This document shows positions 51,695 through 61,618 of a stretch of DNA of 64,000 bases, piece after piece. The notes under the pieces are model-generated. The model ran no database searches. It was not told where the DNA came from and saw only the letters and a program-made list of their open reading frames with translations. A program made the position numbers and the translations under genes. This DNA is from Erwinia sp039023475 (GTDB lineage Bacteria > Pseudomonadota > Gammaproteobacteria > Enterobacterales > Enterobacteriaceae): NCBI RefSeq assembly GCF_039023475.1, contig NZ_JBCHVB010000003.1:372001-436000 (forward strand), written 5' to 3'. The first letter of the stretch is position 1. Each line of letters starts with the position of its first letter.

Positions 51695-52429
51695 TTATGA
51701 GTAAAAGCTTTGCGCCAGCGATCCCACCAGCAGCTGCCAGCCGTCAACCAGCACGAAGAGCATCAGCTTGAAGGGAAGCGAGATAGTCGCCGGTGGCACC
51801 ATCATCATCCCCAGCGCCATCAGCACGCTGGCGACCACCAGGTCAATAATCAGGAACGGGATAAAGACGGTAAAGCCAATCTGAAATGCGGTTTTCAGCT
51901 CGCTGGTCACGTAAGCCGGGAGCAGGATACGCATCGGCACGGCTTCCGGCCCCTGCAGCGGCGGCGTATTTGCCAGGCGTGCAAAGAGGGCAAGGTCAGC
52001 CTCACGCGTCTGCCGCAGCATAAACTCACGCAGAGGCTGCGCGCCTTTTTCCATGGCCACTTCCATTGAGATCTTGTCCTGACTGAAGGGCAGGTAGGCA
52101 TCCTGATAAATTTTATCGAACACCGGCGCCATAATAAAAAAGGTCAGAAACAGAGCGAGGCCCAGCAATACCTGGTTCGGCGGCGCGGAGGGCGTACCCA
52201 GCGCGCTGCGCAGCAGGCCGAACACGATGATGATGCGCGTAAAGCTGGTCATCATCAGCAAAACAGCGGGCAGGAATGAAAGCGAGGTGATAAACACCAG
52301 CGTCTGGACTGACAGCGTCCAGCTCTGTCCACCGTTTGCCGTAGGCTGGCTCATAATGCCCGGAAGCTGGGCGTGAACGTTAGGTGCCAGCAGCAGAAGC
52401 AGTGCCAGCAGGGAGAGTGTACGTTTCAT
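51695..52429 (-). CDS. fliP: FliP, flagellar export gate protein
   Basis: 244 residues. A cleavable signal peptide (LLALLLLLAPNVHA) is followed by FLPAVLLMMTSFTRIIIVFG, LLRSALGTPSAPPNQVLLGL and a C-terminal MGMMMVPPATISLPFKLMLF-like segment. FliP is the first assembled gate subunit. The start overlaps fliO by four bases. Confidence 0.96.
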   Translation of the reverse strand: MKRTLSLLALLLLLAPNVHAQLPGIMSQPTANGGQSWTLSVQTLVFITSLSFLPAVLLMMTSFTRIIIVFGLLRSALGTPSAPPNQVLLGLALFLTFFIMAPVFDKIYQDAYLPFSQDKISMEVAMEKGAQPLREFMLRQTREADLALFARLANTPPLQGPEAVPMRILLPAYVTSELKTAFQIGFTVFIPFLIIDLVVASVLMALGMMMVPPATISLPFKLMLFVLVDGWQLLVGSLAQSFYS

Positions 52430-52830
52430 TGTGGCTTTCCGGGACGTTTAATCAGCGTCTGTAAAAGCTGGCGGAAATCTGCCGCCGCAGCCGGAGGTTC
52501 CGGTGTTTCCTGCTGTGGCGCGGGCGACAGCGTATGCAGAAGGGTAATCTGCTGCGCGGTCACGCCAAGGACCAGACGGGCGTCCTCCACATCGATAATC
52601 ACTACGCGCTCGCGCTGGCCAACCTGACGCGTGGCGCTGATGTTCAGGCTGGTCTGGCCGCGCAGTCCGCGCTTCGGCGCGAAGCCTAAGCGCTTTGCCA
52701 GCCAGGCACAGGCCAGGAGGAGCAGGATAATCACTGCCAGTACGCTGCTAACCTGGGTCAGCATGGAACCGGTAGAAATGGCCGGCTGCCCTGCTGGCTG
52801 AAGTTGTACCTGAGTGGTGTGTGGATTCAT
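52426..52830 (-). CDS. fliO: FliO, flagellar export assembly factor
   Basis: 134 residues with one membrane helix (SSVLAVIILLLLACAWLAKR) and a soluble domain with LNISATRQVGQRERVVIIDV and LVLGVTAQQITLLHTL. FliO assists FliP assembly. It begins directly after the fliN stop. Confidence 0.92.
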   Translation of the reverse strand: MNPHTTQVQLQPAGQPAISTGSMLTQVSSVLAVIILLLLACAWLAKRLGFAPKRGLRGQTSLNISATRQVGQRERVVIIDVEDARLVLGVTAQQITLLHTLSPAPQQETPEPPAAAADFRQLLQTLIKRPGKPQ

Positions 52831-53232
52831 TTATCGGCTCAGACGACGCATACGTTCGGACGGAGTAATAATATCGGTGATGCGCACACCATATTTATCC
52901 GCAACTACCACCACTTCACCCTGTGCAATCAGATAGCCGTTGATCAGGATGTCCAGCGGTTCACCAGCAAGGCCTTCCAGCGCCACGACCGACCCCTGAG
53001 AGAGACGCAGCAGCTCTTTAATGGTCATTTTGGTGCGGCCCAGCTCAACGGTCAGCTTGACCGGAATATCCATGATCAGGTCGATATCCTGGAGGGAACC
53101 GGCCACGTCATTGCTTTCCAGCGCTTTAAAAACCCCTTCAGAAGAGGTGCTGTTGGACTGCTCATTCAGCGCGTCAGCCCACAGGTCGTCCGCAGAGATG
53201 TCCTCTTCGGACGGCTTATTTGTGTCACTCAT
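52831..53232 (-). CDS. fliN: FliN, flagellar switch protein
   Basis: 133 residues. The SpoA domain is obvious (IDLIMDIPVKLTVELGRTKM, KELLRLSQGSVVALEGLAGE). FliN forms the bottom of the C ring together with FliM. It overlaps fliM by eight bases. Confidence 0.96.
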   Translation of the reverse strand: MSDTNKPSEEDISADDLWADALNEQSNSTSSEGVFKALESNDVAGSLQDIDLIMDIPVKLTVELGRTKMTIKELLRLSQGSVVALEGLAGEPLDILINGYLIAQGEVVVVADKYGVRITDIITPSERMRRLSR

Positions 53233-54232
53233 CGGGCTGTTCCTCGTTCATCGAATGCAAAATCGGGTTAATCAGATGTTCCACACGCAGCGCGTACTGC
53301 CCGTTAAGGGTGCCGTACTGGCTGGTGAGGACCGGCACGCCGTCAACGTTAGCGATGATGCGGTCCGGCTTTTCAATCGGTAATACGTCGCCGGGCTTCA
53401 GGGCCAGCAGGCGCGAGATACGCATCGACACCTCGGCAAAGCTGGCAATCAGTTCCAGTTCAGAATGCTGAACCTGCGTCACTAACGTTTCCCGCCAGCT
53501 GTGATCTTCCTGACGCGAGTTTTCCAGCGGCGGGTTAACCAGCGTTTCGCGCAGTGGCTCAATCATGCTGAACGGAATACAGATATTAAATTCACCCACC
53601 AGGTTGCCAATTTCCACCTGGAACGGCGTGGTGATCACGATATCGTTTGGCGACGTAGTAATGTTGGTGAACTTCACCTGCATTTCCGAGCGCACGTACT
53701 CCACGTCCAGCGGATAGATGGGCTTCCACGCTTCGCTGTAACCTTCCAGCGCCAGCTTGAGCATTCTGCGGATAACGCGCTGCTCGGTGGCGGTAAATTC
53801 ACGCCCTTCCACTTTAGTCGGGAAGCGACCATCGCCGCCGAACAGGTTATCCACGGCAATAAACACCAGGCTTGGTGAAAACACCACCAGCGCCGTGCCA
53901 CGCAGCGGCTTGAGTTGAATCAAATTCAGGTTAGTGGGCACCGGCAGGTTACGGGCAAATTCATGATAAGGCTGAATTTTAATCGCACCTACTGTGATGT
54001 CCGGGCTGCGGCGAAGCAGGTTAAACAGCGCCATACGATAGGAGCGTGCAAAGCGTTCGTTGATAATCTCCAGTGCCTGCAGACGCTCACGGACCATGCG
54101 GCGCTGGGTATTGGGATCGTAAGGACGAACGTCGCTTTCACCCGCTTTGCTAACGTTTTCTTCGACTGCACTTTCGCTGTCGCCGTTGAGAAGCGCGTCG
54201 ATTTCTGCCTGAGAAAGAATGCTGTCGCCCAT
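53225..54232 (-). CDS. fliM: FliM, flagellar switch protein
   Basis: 335 residues. MGDSILSQAEIDALLNGDS is the CheY-P-binding N-terminus; the middle domain has VFIAVDNLFGGDGRFPTKVE, and the C-terminal SpoA domain is preserved. It receives CheY-P and sets rotation direction. The start is four bases after fliL. Confidence 0.97.
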   Translation of the reverse strand: MGDSILSQAEIDALLNGDSESAVEENVSKAGESDVRPYDPNTQRRMVRERLQALEIINERFARSYRMALFNLLRRSPDITVGAIKIQPYHEFARNLPVPTNLNLIQLKPLRGTALVVFSPSLVFIAVDNLFGGDGRFPTKVEGREFTATEQRVIRRMLKLALEGYSEAWKPIYPLDVEYVRSEMQVKFTNITTSPNDIVITTPFQVEIGNLVGEFNICIPFSMIEPLRETLVNPPLENSRQEDHSWRETLVTQVQHSELELIASFAEVSMRISRLLALKPGDVLPIEKPDRIIANVDGVPVLTSQYGTLNGQYALRVEHLINPILHSMNEEQPDE

Positions 54233-54236
54233 GCCC

Positions 54237-54716
54237 TTACCTCAAGATAAAGGCGGTGAACAGAACGTCATTCACGACCTGCTGAGGTTGATCTCGTACC
54301 AGCGGCGGTGCCAGCACGGCCTTAATCTCGTTGACCAGTGCCTGCTTGCCCTGCTCATTGCCAAGCGTGTCGGCATTCTGACGGGAGAGCAGCAGCAGCA
54401 GACGGCTGCGCACTTCCGGCAGGTAGTCATTCATGCGGCTGCGCGTCGCTTCGTCAGGCAGGCGCAGCGTGAAGCCGACATAGAGGACGCGGTCGGGATC
54501 GTTATCCGGGTTAATCAGATTGACCGTAAAAGTGTCCAGAGCGAAAAAGACTGGCGCAGGTGCCGGCTCGGGCTTAGCAGCGTGTTCAGCGTTAGCGGGA
54601 GCCTTCATCATGCGCCAGACCGTATAGCCCGCAACGCTACAGGCGACCAGCGTTACCAGGATTAACAACGGTATCAGCAGCTTTTTTTTGCCGCTTTTGG
54701 CTTTTTTATCAGTCAT
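54237..54716 (-). CDS. fliL: FliL, stator-associated basal body protein
   Basis: 159 residues with one N-terminal membrane helix (LLIPLLILVTLVACSVAGYT) and a periplasmic domain (FFALDTFTVNLINPDNDPDR). First gene of the fliLMNOPQR operon. The ATG is preceded by GGAAG. The promoter should lie in the 150-bp gap to fliK. Confidence 0.94.
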   Translation of the reverse strand: MTDKKAKSGKKKLLIPLLILVTLVACSVAGYTVWRMMKAPANAEHAAKPEPAPAPVFFALDTFTVNLINPDNDPDRVLYVGFTLRLPDEATRSRMNDYLPEVRSRLLLLLSRQNADTLGNEQGKQALVNEIKAVLAPPLVRDQPQQVVNDVLFTAFILR

Positions 54717-54796
54717 ATGAACGATAACTTCCTGTGATTATTTACGAGGTGCGGAACAACTTTATCCGCTGACCCTCAGCGATATGGGCAGATTAT

Positions 54797-54836
54797 CCCG
54801 CGTCTTGCTACAAACAATTGGTAGAAAAGACGCGGG
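54797..54836. terminator. Inverted repeat separating the fliK and fliL operons
   Basis: CCCGCGTCTT and AAGACGCGGG arms with a 20-base loop, T4 on the plus side. It ends 30 bp after the fliK stop on the minus strand. Likely a terminator or transcription-slowing element between the two fli operons. Confidence 0.55.
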
Positions 54837-54866
54837 TTTTGCCGCTAGCTTGTGCGTTTGTTATCG

Positions 54867-56156
54867 TCAGGCGAAAATATCAACGGCGTTGGAGCCGGCA
54901 GCGCGGGCCTGCAGGGAGGCAGGAACGGCGACAGGCGTTACGTCACTGTCATTTTCTGCAGCGAGATTAAAGGTGTTGCCGCGGCTGTTGCGCTGCTGCT
55001 CCTGCTGCTGACCGTTAAAGCTCTGGCCCTGCTGGAAGGCATCGCTGCTCACGTTACTCTGCCCCAGACTGATGCCGTTTTCCGCCAGCGCAGCACGCAG
55101 ATGGGGAAGTGCTGCTTCCGCCGCTGCGCGAACCTGGCTGTGGTTGGAAATCATGCTCAGCTGCGCCTGATCGTTATCGAGCTTCAGGCTGATCTGAATA
55201 CTGCCCAGATCCTGTGGGTTCAGATGCAGTTCAGCGGTGTGCTGCCCGTTACGGCTGAACATCACAATCTGCTGACTCAGCGCCTGCTGCCACTCCGGAC
55301 TGCCCAGTTGGGCGTTCAGCATTGGCGTTGCCGGCGCGGTTACCGCAGAGGTGGTGGTCGGCGTAAGCGCAGCGGAAACGGAACTGACAACATGAGGCGT
55401 TATCGTCGCGTTAGTGACGGAACTTGAATTTTCTTTATCACCCTCTTTGCCGGCCTGGCTGGCTATCTGCTGAAAAGCGCTGGTTAAACCAGGCACATCC
55501 GCGGCGGCTTTTTGTGGGGCGACGCCCGCAGTAATGCCAGGCAGGCCGGATGCGGCTTTTTCATTTCCTGCGCCTTTTTTATCGCTTTCCAGGTCAGCCG
55601 TACTGCCGCCAGCCAGCAGCGAGGCGAGAGAAGTCTGCTTCGTGCCTTTTTCACCGGCTCCCGCAGCAGCCGCATCGCTGAGCCGGGCTGTAGCAGCAGC
55701 GGGAGCATTGACCGGAGGAGGTAGCATGGCAAACAGGGCCTGAAGCGTCTGCATATCACTGTTGCTCAGTGACGCAGCAGGATCTTTATCATCGGCTGCG
55801 GCGAGATCGCTGGTTTTCCCATCCGCTTTACCCGCGTCGGGCTTCAGCAGCGCAGTTAACGCCTCCGGTTTATCCAGCGAGGCCAGGAGCGCACTGATCT
55901 TCGTCTGCGACTCAGACTTGAGTTCTGCCACATCGGCCTGACGTGCAGTCGCCTTGCCGGAGGTTTCGCCCTGCTGAGCCAGCGTCATAAGTTTATTGCC
56001 TAACAGGGTTAAAAAACCCTGTGTACCGCCGGTTTCTGTCCCTTCAGCAGCTACACCGGTCTCTGACGTCAGCCCGGTATCCGTAGCGGAAGCCGGGCCG
56101 GCAGAAGCGGTAGCGCCGGTTTTTACCCCTGAAGTGACAACTGGCAACGTAATCAT
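54867..56156 (-). CDS. fliK: FliK, hook-length control protein
   Basis: 429 residues. The N-terminal two thirds are low complexity, rich in Ala, Thr, Ser and Gly, as usual for the molecular ruler. The conserved C-terminal switch domain has SPEWQQALSQQIVMFSRNGQ, HTAELHLNPQDLGSIQISLK and LRAALAENGISLGQSNVSSD. It overlaps fliJ by four bases. Confidence 0.94.
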   Translation of the reverse strand: MITLPVVTSGVKTGATASAGPASATDTGLTSETGVAAEGTETGGTQGFLTLLGNKLMTLAQQGETSGKATARQADVAELKSESQTKISALLASLDKPEALTALLKPDAGKADGKTSDLAAADDKDPAASLSNSDMQTLQALFAMLPPPVNAPAAATARLSDAAAAGAGEKGTKQTSLASLLAGGSTADLESDKKGAGNEKAASGLPGITAGVAPQKAAADVPGLTSAFQQIASQAGKEGDKENSSSVTNATITPHVVSSVSAALTPTTTSAVTAPATPMLNAQLGSPEWQQALSQQIVMFSRNGQHTAELHLNPQDLGSIQISLKLDNDQAQLSMISNHSQVRAAAEAALPHLRAALAENGISLGQSNVSSDAFQQGQSFNGQQQEQQRNSRGNTFNLAAENDSDVTPVAVPASLQARAAGSNAVDIFA

Positions 56157-56599
56157 TCGCCTTTCCTCAATGATGCCCGTTGGGCAAATTCATCCATCCG
56201 TTTCTGATCGAGACGGTTTTCAATCGCTAATTCGTTCGCGGCCGCGCGGGCCTGAAGCGTTTCATAAGCGTGTACGCGCTGCTGCTTATCGCGCCAGAAG
56301 CGCAGGGCGCCTTCCAGGCGGCTGTTCCAGTGTGACAGCTGTTGCCGGTGCTGCTCGATAGCCTTCTCCAGCGTTTCAATAAACTGGTGATAGTTGTACC
56401 AGCGGGTGCTGGTTATTCCCGCAGACATATTGGTATTCAGCGACTTACGATATTCATCCTGGTAGTTCATCAGCATGGAAAGCTGGTCGTCGGCCTGTTT
56501 CTGCGCGCGCCTGACGTCGCCAAGCTGAATGGCGGCCTTTTCCAGGTCCTTCTGTGCCAGATCGCACAGGGTATCTATAGGTGATGCCTGTTTTGCCAT
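56153..56599 (-). CDS. fliJ: FliJ, flagellar export chaperone-like stalk
   Basis: 148 residues, almost fully coiled coil, with KDLEKAAIQLGDVRRAQKQA near the start. FliJ sits in the centre of the FliI hexamer, like the gamma subunit of F1-ATPase. It starts 24 bp after fliI. Confidence 0.93.
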   Translation of the reverse strand: MAKQASPIDTLCDLAQKDLEKAAIQLGDVRRAQKQADDQLSMLMNYQDEYRKSLNTNMSAGITSTRWYNYHQFIETLEKAIEQHRQQLSHWNSRLEGALRFWRDKQQRVHAYETLQARAAANELAIENRLDQKRMDEFAQRASLRKGE

Positions 56600-56623
56600 A
56601 ACCCCCCCGGTAAAGGCGTGCCG

Positions 56624-57985
56624 TTAGCCAAAAATTGCCTGTAGATGTAAGCAGGCGTCATCAAAGGTGCTGCGCTCAAACATTCCCTGTTGCAGGAACA
56701 TCTCCAGTTCGGGATAAAGTTTGATCGCTTTGTCGAGTGTGGGATCGCTGCCGGCGGCGTACGCGCCCACGCTGACCAGATCGCGGTTACGCTGATAGCT
56801 GGAAAGCAGCTGCTTAAACTGGCGAACGCGGGCGTAATGCGGTTCATCAATCAGGTGTGCCATCACGCGGCTGATTGAGGCTTCGATATCAATCGCCGGA
56901 TAGTGGCCGGACTCCGCCATACGACGTGAAAGCACGATGTGGCCGTCAAGGATCGCACGTGCCGAGTCGGCGATGGGGTCTTGCTGATCGTCCCCTTCGG
57001 TCAGAACGGTATAAAAAGCCGTGATAGAACCGCCGCCGTCGATGCCGTTACCCGCGCGCTCAACCAGCGCCGGTAATTTGGCGAAGACGGAAGGCGGATA
57101 GCCTTTGGTGGCGGGCGGCTCGCCGATAGCCAGCGCGATCTCACGCTGCGCCATGGCGTAGCGGGTCAGTGAGTCCATAATCAGCAGGACATGCTGACCG
57201 CGATCGCGGAAATCTTCGGCGATGCGCGTGGCATAGGACGCGCCCTGCATACGCAGCAGAGGAGAGACATCCGCCGGTGCGGCGATAACCACAGCCCGGG
57301 CGCGGCCTTCGGTGCCCAGAATATTTTCGATAAAGTCTTTTACTTCACGTCCACGCTCACCAATCAGGCCGACGACAATCACATCCGCTTTGGTATAGCG
57401 GGCCATCATGCCCAGCAGCACGCTCTTACCCACGCCCGAACCGGCGAACAGGCCCATACGCTGTCCGCGTCCGACGGTCAGCAGCGCATTAATAGCGCGG
57501 ACGCCGGTATCAAGGACGTCAGTGATTGGCGTACGCTGAAGCGGGTTGAAGGGCGGCGTGATCAGCGGCGCGCGATAGCCGGTCTCCGGCGCAGGCAGGC
57601 CATCCAGCGGGCGGCCGCTGCCGTCCAGCACGCGACCCAGCAGTTCAGGACCGAGCATCAGCTGTTTACCGCTGTGCTGGTTATCGCCGCTCACGCGCGC
57701 ATAGACGCGGGCGCCGGGCAAAATACCTTCCACTTCTTCCAGCGGCATCAGAAAGAGACGCTGGCCGTTAAAGCCCACCACTTCGCTTTCCACTTCAGAA
57801 ACCGTCTGACCGTCATTGCGCTCAATCACGCAGGTGGCGCCCAGCGGAAGCTGAAGGCCGGTGGCTTCCAGCACCAGACCCGTGGCGCGGGTGAGGCGAC
57901 CATAGCGGCGAACGTCTGGCACCTGGGCCAGACGTTGTTCAAAAGAGTCGAGCGCGCCGAGCCAGCGCGAAAGGCGAGTGGTCAT
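56624..57985 (-). CDS. fliI: FliI, flagellar export ATPase
   Basis: 453 residues from ATG 57985, which overlaps the fliH stop; the open frame ten codons upstream is inside fliH. Walker A is GLFAGSGVGKSVLLG, Walker B is HVLLIMDSLTRYA, and GEPPATKGYPPSVFAKLP is family-specific. It energises early export. Confidence 0.97.
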   Translation of the reverse strand: MTTRLSRWLGALDSFEQRLAQVPDVRRYGRLTRATGLVLEATGLQLPLGATCVIERNDGQTVSEVESEVVGFNGQRLFLMPLEEVEGILPGARVYARVSGDNQHSGKQLMLGPELLGRVLDGSGRPLDGLPAPETGYRAPLITPPFNPLQRTPITDVLDTGVRAINALLTVGRGQRMGLFAGSGVGKSVLLGMMARYTKADVIVVGLIGERGREVKDFIENILGTEGRARAVVIAAPADVSPLLRMQGASYATRIAEDFRDRGQHVLLIMDSLTRYAMAQREIALAIGEPPATKGYPPSVFAKLPALVERAGNGIDGGGSITAFYTVLTEGDDQQDPIADSARAILDGHIVLSRRMAESGHYPAIDIEASISRVMAHLIDEPHYARVRQFKQLLSSYQRNRDLVSVGAYAAGSDPTLDKAIKLYPELEMFLQQGMFERSTFDDACLHLQAIFG

Positions 57986-58677
57986 TAAAGTTCTCCAGGT
58001 GCGGCTAAACGGCACAGTTCATGCCAGCGCGTAGCGATGCTGGCGTCCAGGTCGCCATCTTCCGCGCTGACTTTACAGCCGCCGGGATGAATGGTGCTGT
58101 CCGCCATCAGGCGCCAGCCGTGCAGGCTGAGCGTGGCGCCCAGCGTCTGATCAACGCGCTGTAAATCATCCGGATGGACGCGCAGCGTCGGCTTGCCGCT
58201 GAACATCGGTTCCTGCTGGATCATGCCCTGAATCTGACGGAGGAGGGCGGTGCCATCCACATGCGGCGCCTGGCCAATGACCTGACGGGCCGCTTCCAGC
58301 GCCAGCTGCATCAGACGGGCAGCGATCACGCTGTCCAGCGCCTCCAGCGTATGGTGGAACTCGGAAACCAGCTGCTGCATACGCGCCTGAAGCGGCGCCT
58401 GCTGCTGCTGAGCTTCTGCCAGTCCCTGCTGAAAGCCGGCATCAAAACCCGCTTTCTGGCCTTCAGCAAACCCCTGCTGCTGACCTTCCGCATAGCCAAG
58501 ACCCTGAGCCTCGTTACGCACCTGACTCTGCATCTGCTCAAGTTCAACCTGTTGCTGAGCGAACGGATCTTCCGTCAGCGGCTCAGGCGCCACGAACGCT
58601 TCGATCGCTGGCTTGTTAAGCTGCCCAAGGTCGTTGGGCTGCCACCGCTGCCAGGGCAGGGAAGATTGATCAGACAT
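57985..58677 (-). CDS. fliH: FliH, negative regulator/stator of FliI
   Basis: 230 residues from ATG 58677. LPWQRWQPNDLG is the conserved N-terminal anchor to FliN. The middle holds GlyxxxGly repeats (GLGYAEGQQQGFAEGQKAG, FDAGFQQGLAEAQ), normal for FliH. It overlaps fliG by eight bases. Confidence 0.95.
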   Translation of the reverse strand: MSDQSSLPWQRWQPNDLGQLNKPAIEAFVAPEPLTEDPFAQQQVELEQMQSQVRNEAQGLGYAEGQQQGFAEGQKAGFDAGFQQGLAEAQQQQAPLQARMQQLVSEFHHTLEALDSVIAARLMQLALEAARQVIGQAPHVDGTALLRQIQGMIQQEPMFSGKPTLRVHPDDLQRVDQTLGATLSLHGWRLMADSTIHPGGCKVSAEDGDLDASIATRWHELCRLAAPGEL

Positions 58678-59662
58678 ACTGTTCCTCGCCGCCGCCAATT
58701 ACCATATCGCCACTTTCTGCAAGGCGACGGACAATCAGCAGGATTGCTTTCTGTTCGTTCTCTACTGCAGACATACGCATCGGGCCACGGTTGGCCAGAT
58801 CGTCGCGCAGAATATCGGCCGCACGCTGCGACATGTTGCGCAGGAACTTCTCGCGCAGCGGCTGCTCGGACCCTTTCAGGGCGATCAGCAGCGACTCGGA
58901 TTCCACTTCCTGGAGCAGGCGCTGGATGCTGCGGTCGTCCACTTCCACCAGGTTTTCGAACAGGAACATTTCGTCGATGATTTTCTGGGCCAGCTCGCCG
59001 TCGAATTCGCGAACGGCTTCGATAACGGCTTCTTCCTGCTGCGTCTTCATCAGGTTGATGATTTCCGCTGCGGTTCTCACGCCGCCCATCTTCGCACGCT
59101 TGAGGTTCTGACCATCAAGCAGGCCGTTAAGCACTTCAGTAAGCTCGGCCAGCGCGGCAGGCTGAACGCCGCCAAAGGTGGCGATACGCAGCATCACGTC
59201 GTGACGCAGACGCTCGTCGAACTGCGCCACGATATCGGCGGCCTGAGAGCGCTTCAGGTGGACCAGGATGGTAGCGATAATCTGCGGGTGTTCGTCGCGG
59301 ATCAGATCGGCAGCAGCCTGAGGTTCCATAAAGTTGAGCGTTTCCATACCGCTGGTGGTATCACGGGTTTCGAGGATATCCTCCAGCAGGGTTGAAGCAC
59401 GCTCTTCACCCATCGCTTTGACCAGTACAGAGCGCAGGTAGTCATTTGAGTTCAGGCTGAGCGCAGCAAACTGCTCCGCATCGATTTCAAACTCACGCAG
59501 CACGTCGGTCAGCTGCTTGTGTGAAACCTGACGCATATTGGCAATCGCGGTGCTGAGGTGCTGCACCTCGCGGGAGTCGAGGTGTTTGAACACCTCGGCC
59601 GCGCGGTCTTCGCCAATCGTCATCATCAGAATGGCGCTTTTTTCTGTTCCGGTGAGACTCAT
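58670..59662 (-). CDS. fliG: FliG, flagellar motor switch/torque protein
   Basis: 330 residues from ATG 59662 (MSLTGTEKSAILMM). The C-terminal torque region contains charged residues in QPLREKFLRNMSQRAADILR and DDLANRGPMRMSAVENEQKA, matching E. coli. It contacts the MotA stator. The start overlaps fliF by four bases. Confidence 0.97.
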   Translation of the reverse strand: MSLTGTEKSAILMMTIGEDRAAEVFKHLDSREVQHLSTAIANMRQVSHKQLTDVLREFEIDAEQFAALSLNSNDYLRSVLVKAMGEERASTLLEDILETRDTTSGMETLNFMEPQAAADLIRDEHPQIIATILVHLKRSQAADIVAQFDERLRHDVMLRIATFGGVQPAALAELTEVLNGLLDGQNLKRAKMGGVRTAAEIINLMKTQQEEAVIEAVREFDGELAQKIIDEMFLFENLVEVDDRSIQRLLQEVESESLLIALKGSEQPLREKFLRNMSQRAADILRDDLANRGPMRMSAVENEQKAILLIVRRLAESGDMVIGGGEEQYV

Positions 59663-61377
59663 AGTTCTTCCTTCATCCACTGGCGAACGACCAGAGCTAC
59701 CACGCGGGGGTCATTCTCGGACATATCGCGAATACGCTGGCTCATGACCTCAGCACTCATGCGGTGCTGAGATTTACGTTCCTGATCGAGCTCGTCTTTA
59801 GAGAGCGTGACCGACACGGCATCGTTTTCATTAGGTGACTGGCTGGCCAGTACGGCGGCTTCGGCGGCGACTTTCTCCTGTTCAGCCTTACGACGCAGCT
59901 GTGGGCGGACCAGCTTGCGGTAAAGGATGAAGGCGACAATCAGCACCAGTAACCAGCGTCCCGCTTCCATCATCTGATTGATGAAGGAGGCCTGCTGCCA
60001 GAATGGCAGTTCACCAACGGTCTCATCGGTCTCGTTAAACTGCGAGTTGACGACGTTCAGGCTGTCACCGCGCTGTTCCGAGTAGCCCATCGCTTCACGC
60101 GTCAGGTTTTCAATCTGCTTTAACTGCTCTTCAGAGAGCGCAACTGGCTTACCCTGCGCGTCCGTTTTAAAGTTGACCACGACCGCAACAGAGAGGCGTT
60201 TTACGTCGCCCACATTCATCTTGGTGTGCAGAATAGTGCGGTCAACTTCGTAGTTAGTCGTGTCATCATTGCGGGTGTTCGACGGGCCGGCGCTGGCGGT
60301 ACTGGTCGAAGTCCCCTGGTTGGCCTGCGCATTATTGGCAGCATTAGCGCCGTTATTCTGTCCGTTGGCATTATTCTGCGGCGCCGTCACCGGTGCGGTA
60401 TTGGCCGGGGCAGGCTGATTGGAAAGCGCGCCCGGAACGCCGCCCGGATACTGACCGCCCAGCTGCTGGCTGTTGCTGCTCTGGCGCGAACGAATAGCCT
60501 GATTTGCCGGGTTGCTGTTCGGCTCATAGGTTTCGTCAGTCCGCTCACGGGCGTTAAAGTCGATCTGCGCCGTTACCTGGGCGTGAACGTTACCGTTGCC
60601 GAGGATTGGGTTCAGGATGGCTTCAATACGCTGCTGAAAACGGGCTTCAACGTCGGTGGCGTATTTCAGCTGCGCATCGTTAAGGTTACGGCCAGCGCTG
60701 TCGGACTGGGTCAGCAAATGACCGGCCTGATCGACGACGGTAACGTTGCCCGGCGGCAGGCCCGCCACGCTGCTGGAAACCATATGCACGATAGCGCTAA
60801 TCTGTCCCTGATCCAGGGCGCGGCCCGGCTGCAGCGTCAGCGTGACGGATGCGGATGGGGCTTTCTGCTCGCGCACGAAGAGCGACGGTTTCGGCATCGC
60901 CAGGTGAACGCGAACGTTCTTGACGGGACCCAGCGTTTCGATGGTGCGTGAGAGTTCGCCTTCCAGCGCGCGCTGGTAGTTAACCTGCTCGCTGAACTGG
61001 CTGATGCCGAACTTCTCTTTATCCAGCAGTTCAAAGCCCACGGCGCCACCTTTCGGCAGCCCCTGCTGTGCCAGACGCAGGCGCAGCTCATGCACCTTTT
61101 CCGCCGGTACCATCAGCGCACCGCCCGCATCATCAAACCGATAAGGGATGTTCATCTGGGTCAGCTGCGTGACGATGGCACCACCATCCTCGTTGCTCAG
61201 GTTGTTATACAGCACACGGTACTCGGGCTGTTTTGCCCAGAGCACCATGGCGATAACGATGGCGATAGCCGCCGCTGCTGCAATGAGAATAGGAATACGA
61301 GGATTAGCGCGTAGGCGAGCGAAAAGGTCGCTTAACCCTTTCTTCTCAGTAATATCCTGCGTAGCGGTTGCATTCAT
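59659..61377 (-). CDS. fliF: FliF, MS-ring protein
   Basis: 572 residues, slightly longer than E. coli (552). TM1 lies at about 29-47 and TM2 at about 465-485. Ring-building motifs with FGISQFSEQVNYQRALEGEL and VRVHLAMPKPSLFVREQK are intact. A low-complexity Asn/Gln/Ala/Thr segment of about 50 residues (about 330-380) accounts for the extra length. First gene of fliFGHIJK. Confidence 0.97.
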   Translation of the reverse strand: MNATATQDITEKKGLSDLFARLRANPRIPILIAAAAAIAIVIAMVLWAKQPEYRVLYNNLSNEDGGAIVTQLTQMNIPYRFDDAGGALMVPAEKVHELRLRLAQQGLPKGGAVGFELLDKEKFGISQFSEQVNYQRALEGELSRTIETLGPVKNVRVHLAMPKPSLFVREQKAPSASVTLTLQPGRALDQGQISAIVHMVSSSVAGLPPGNVTVVDQAGHLLTQSDSAGRNLNDAQLKYATDVEARFQQRIEAILNPILGNGNVHAQVTAQIDFNARERTDETYEPNSNPANQAIRSRQSSNSQQLGGQYPGGVPGALSNQPAPANTAPVTAPQNNANGQNNGANAANNAQANQGTSTSTASAGPSNTRNDDTTNYEVDRTILHTKMNVGDVKRLSVAVVVNFKTDAQGKPVALSEEQLKQIENLTREAMGYSEQRGDSLNVVNSQFNETDETVGELPFWQQASFINQMMEAGRWLLVLIVAFILYRKLVRPQLRRKAEQEKVAAEAAVLASQSPNENDAVSVTLSKDELDQERKSQHRMSAEVMSQRIRDMSENDPRVVALVVRQWMKEEL

Positions 61378-61618
61378 GACTCTTTCCTGCCTGACAGTTG
61401 ACCGGACTGTTTCGTGTTATGCATTAACAAAACTGACTCCCTGATGCTGCTTGCAATAACATTCCCACTTCTAATGGCTGCCATTATTTTCTTAAACGAA
61501 ATTTTCGATGGGTGGATAAGCTGCATTTTATGGGCTCATTTAGAGGCTTTGTCTCATTGACATTGTGATAAGTTTTGCCACATAAAATTTTTCACCCTAT
61601 ACATGACCGGAGTAAAGA
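61378..61618. promoter_or_regulatory. Divergent fliE/fliF promoter region
   Basis: 241 bp between divergent flagellar operons. In enterobacteria these are class 2 promoters controlled by FlhDC. I do not see a match good enough to place FlhDC boxes by eye. GGAGTAAAG precedes fliE. Confidence 0.6.
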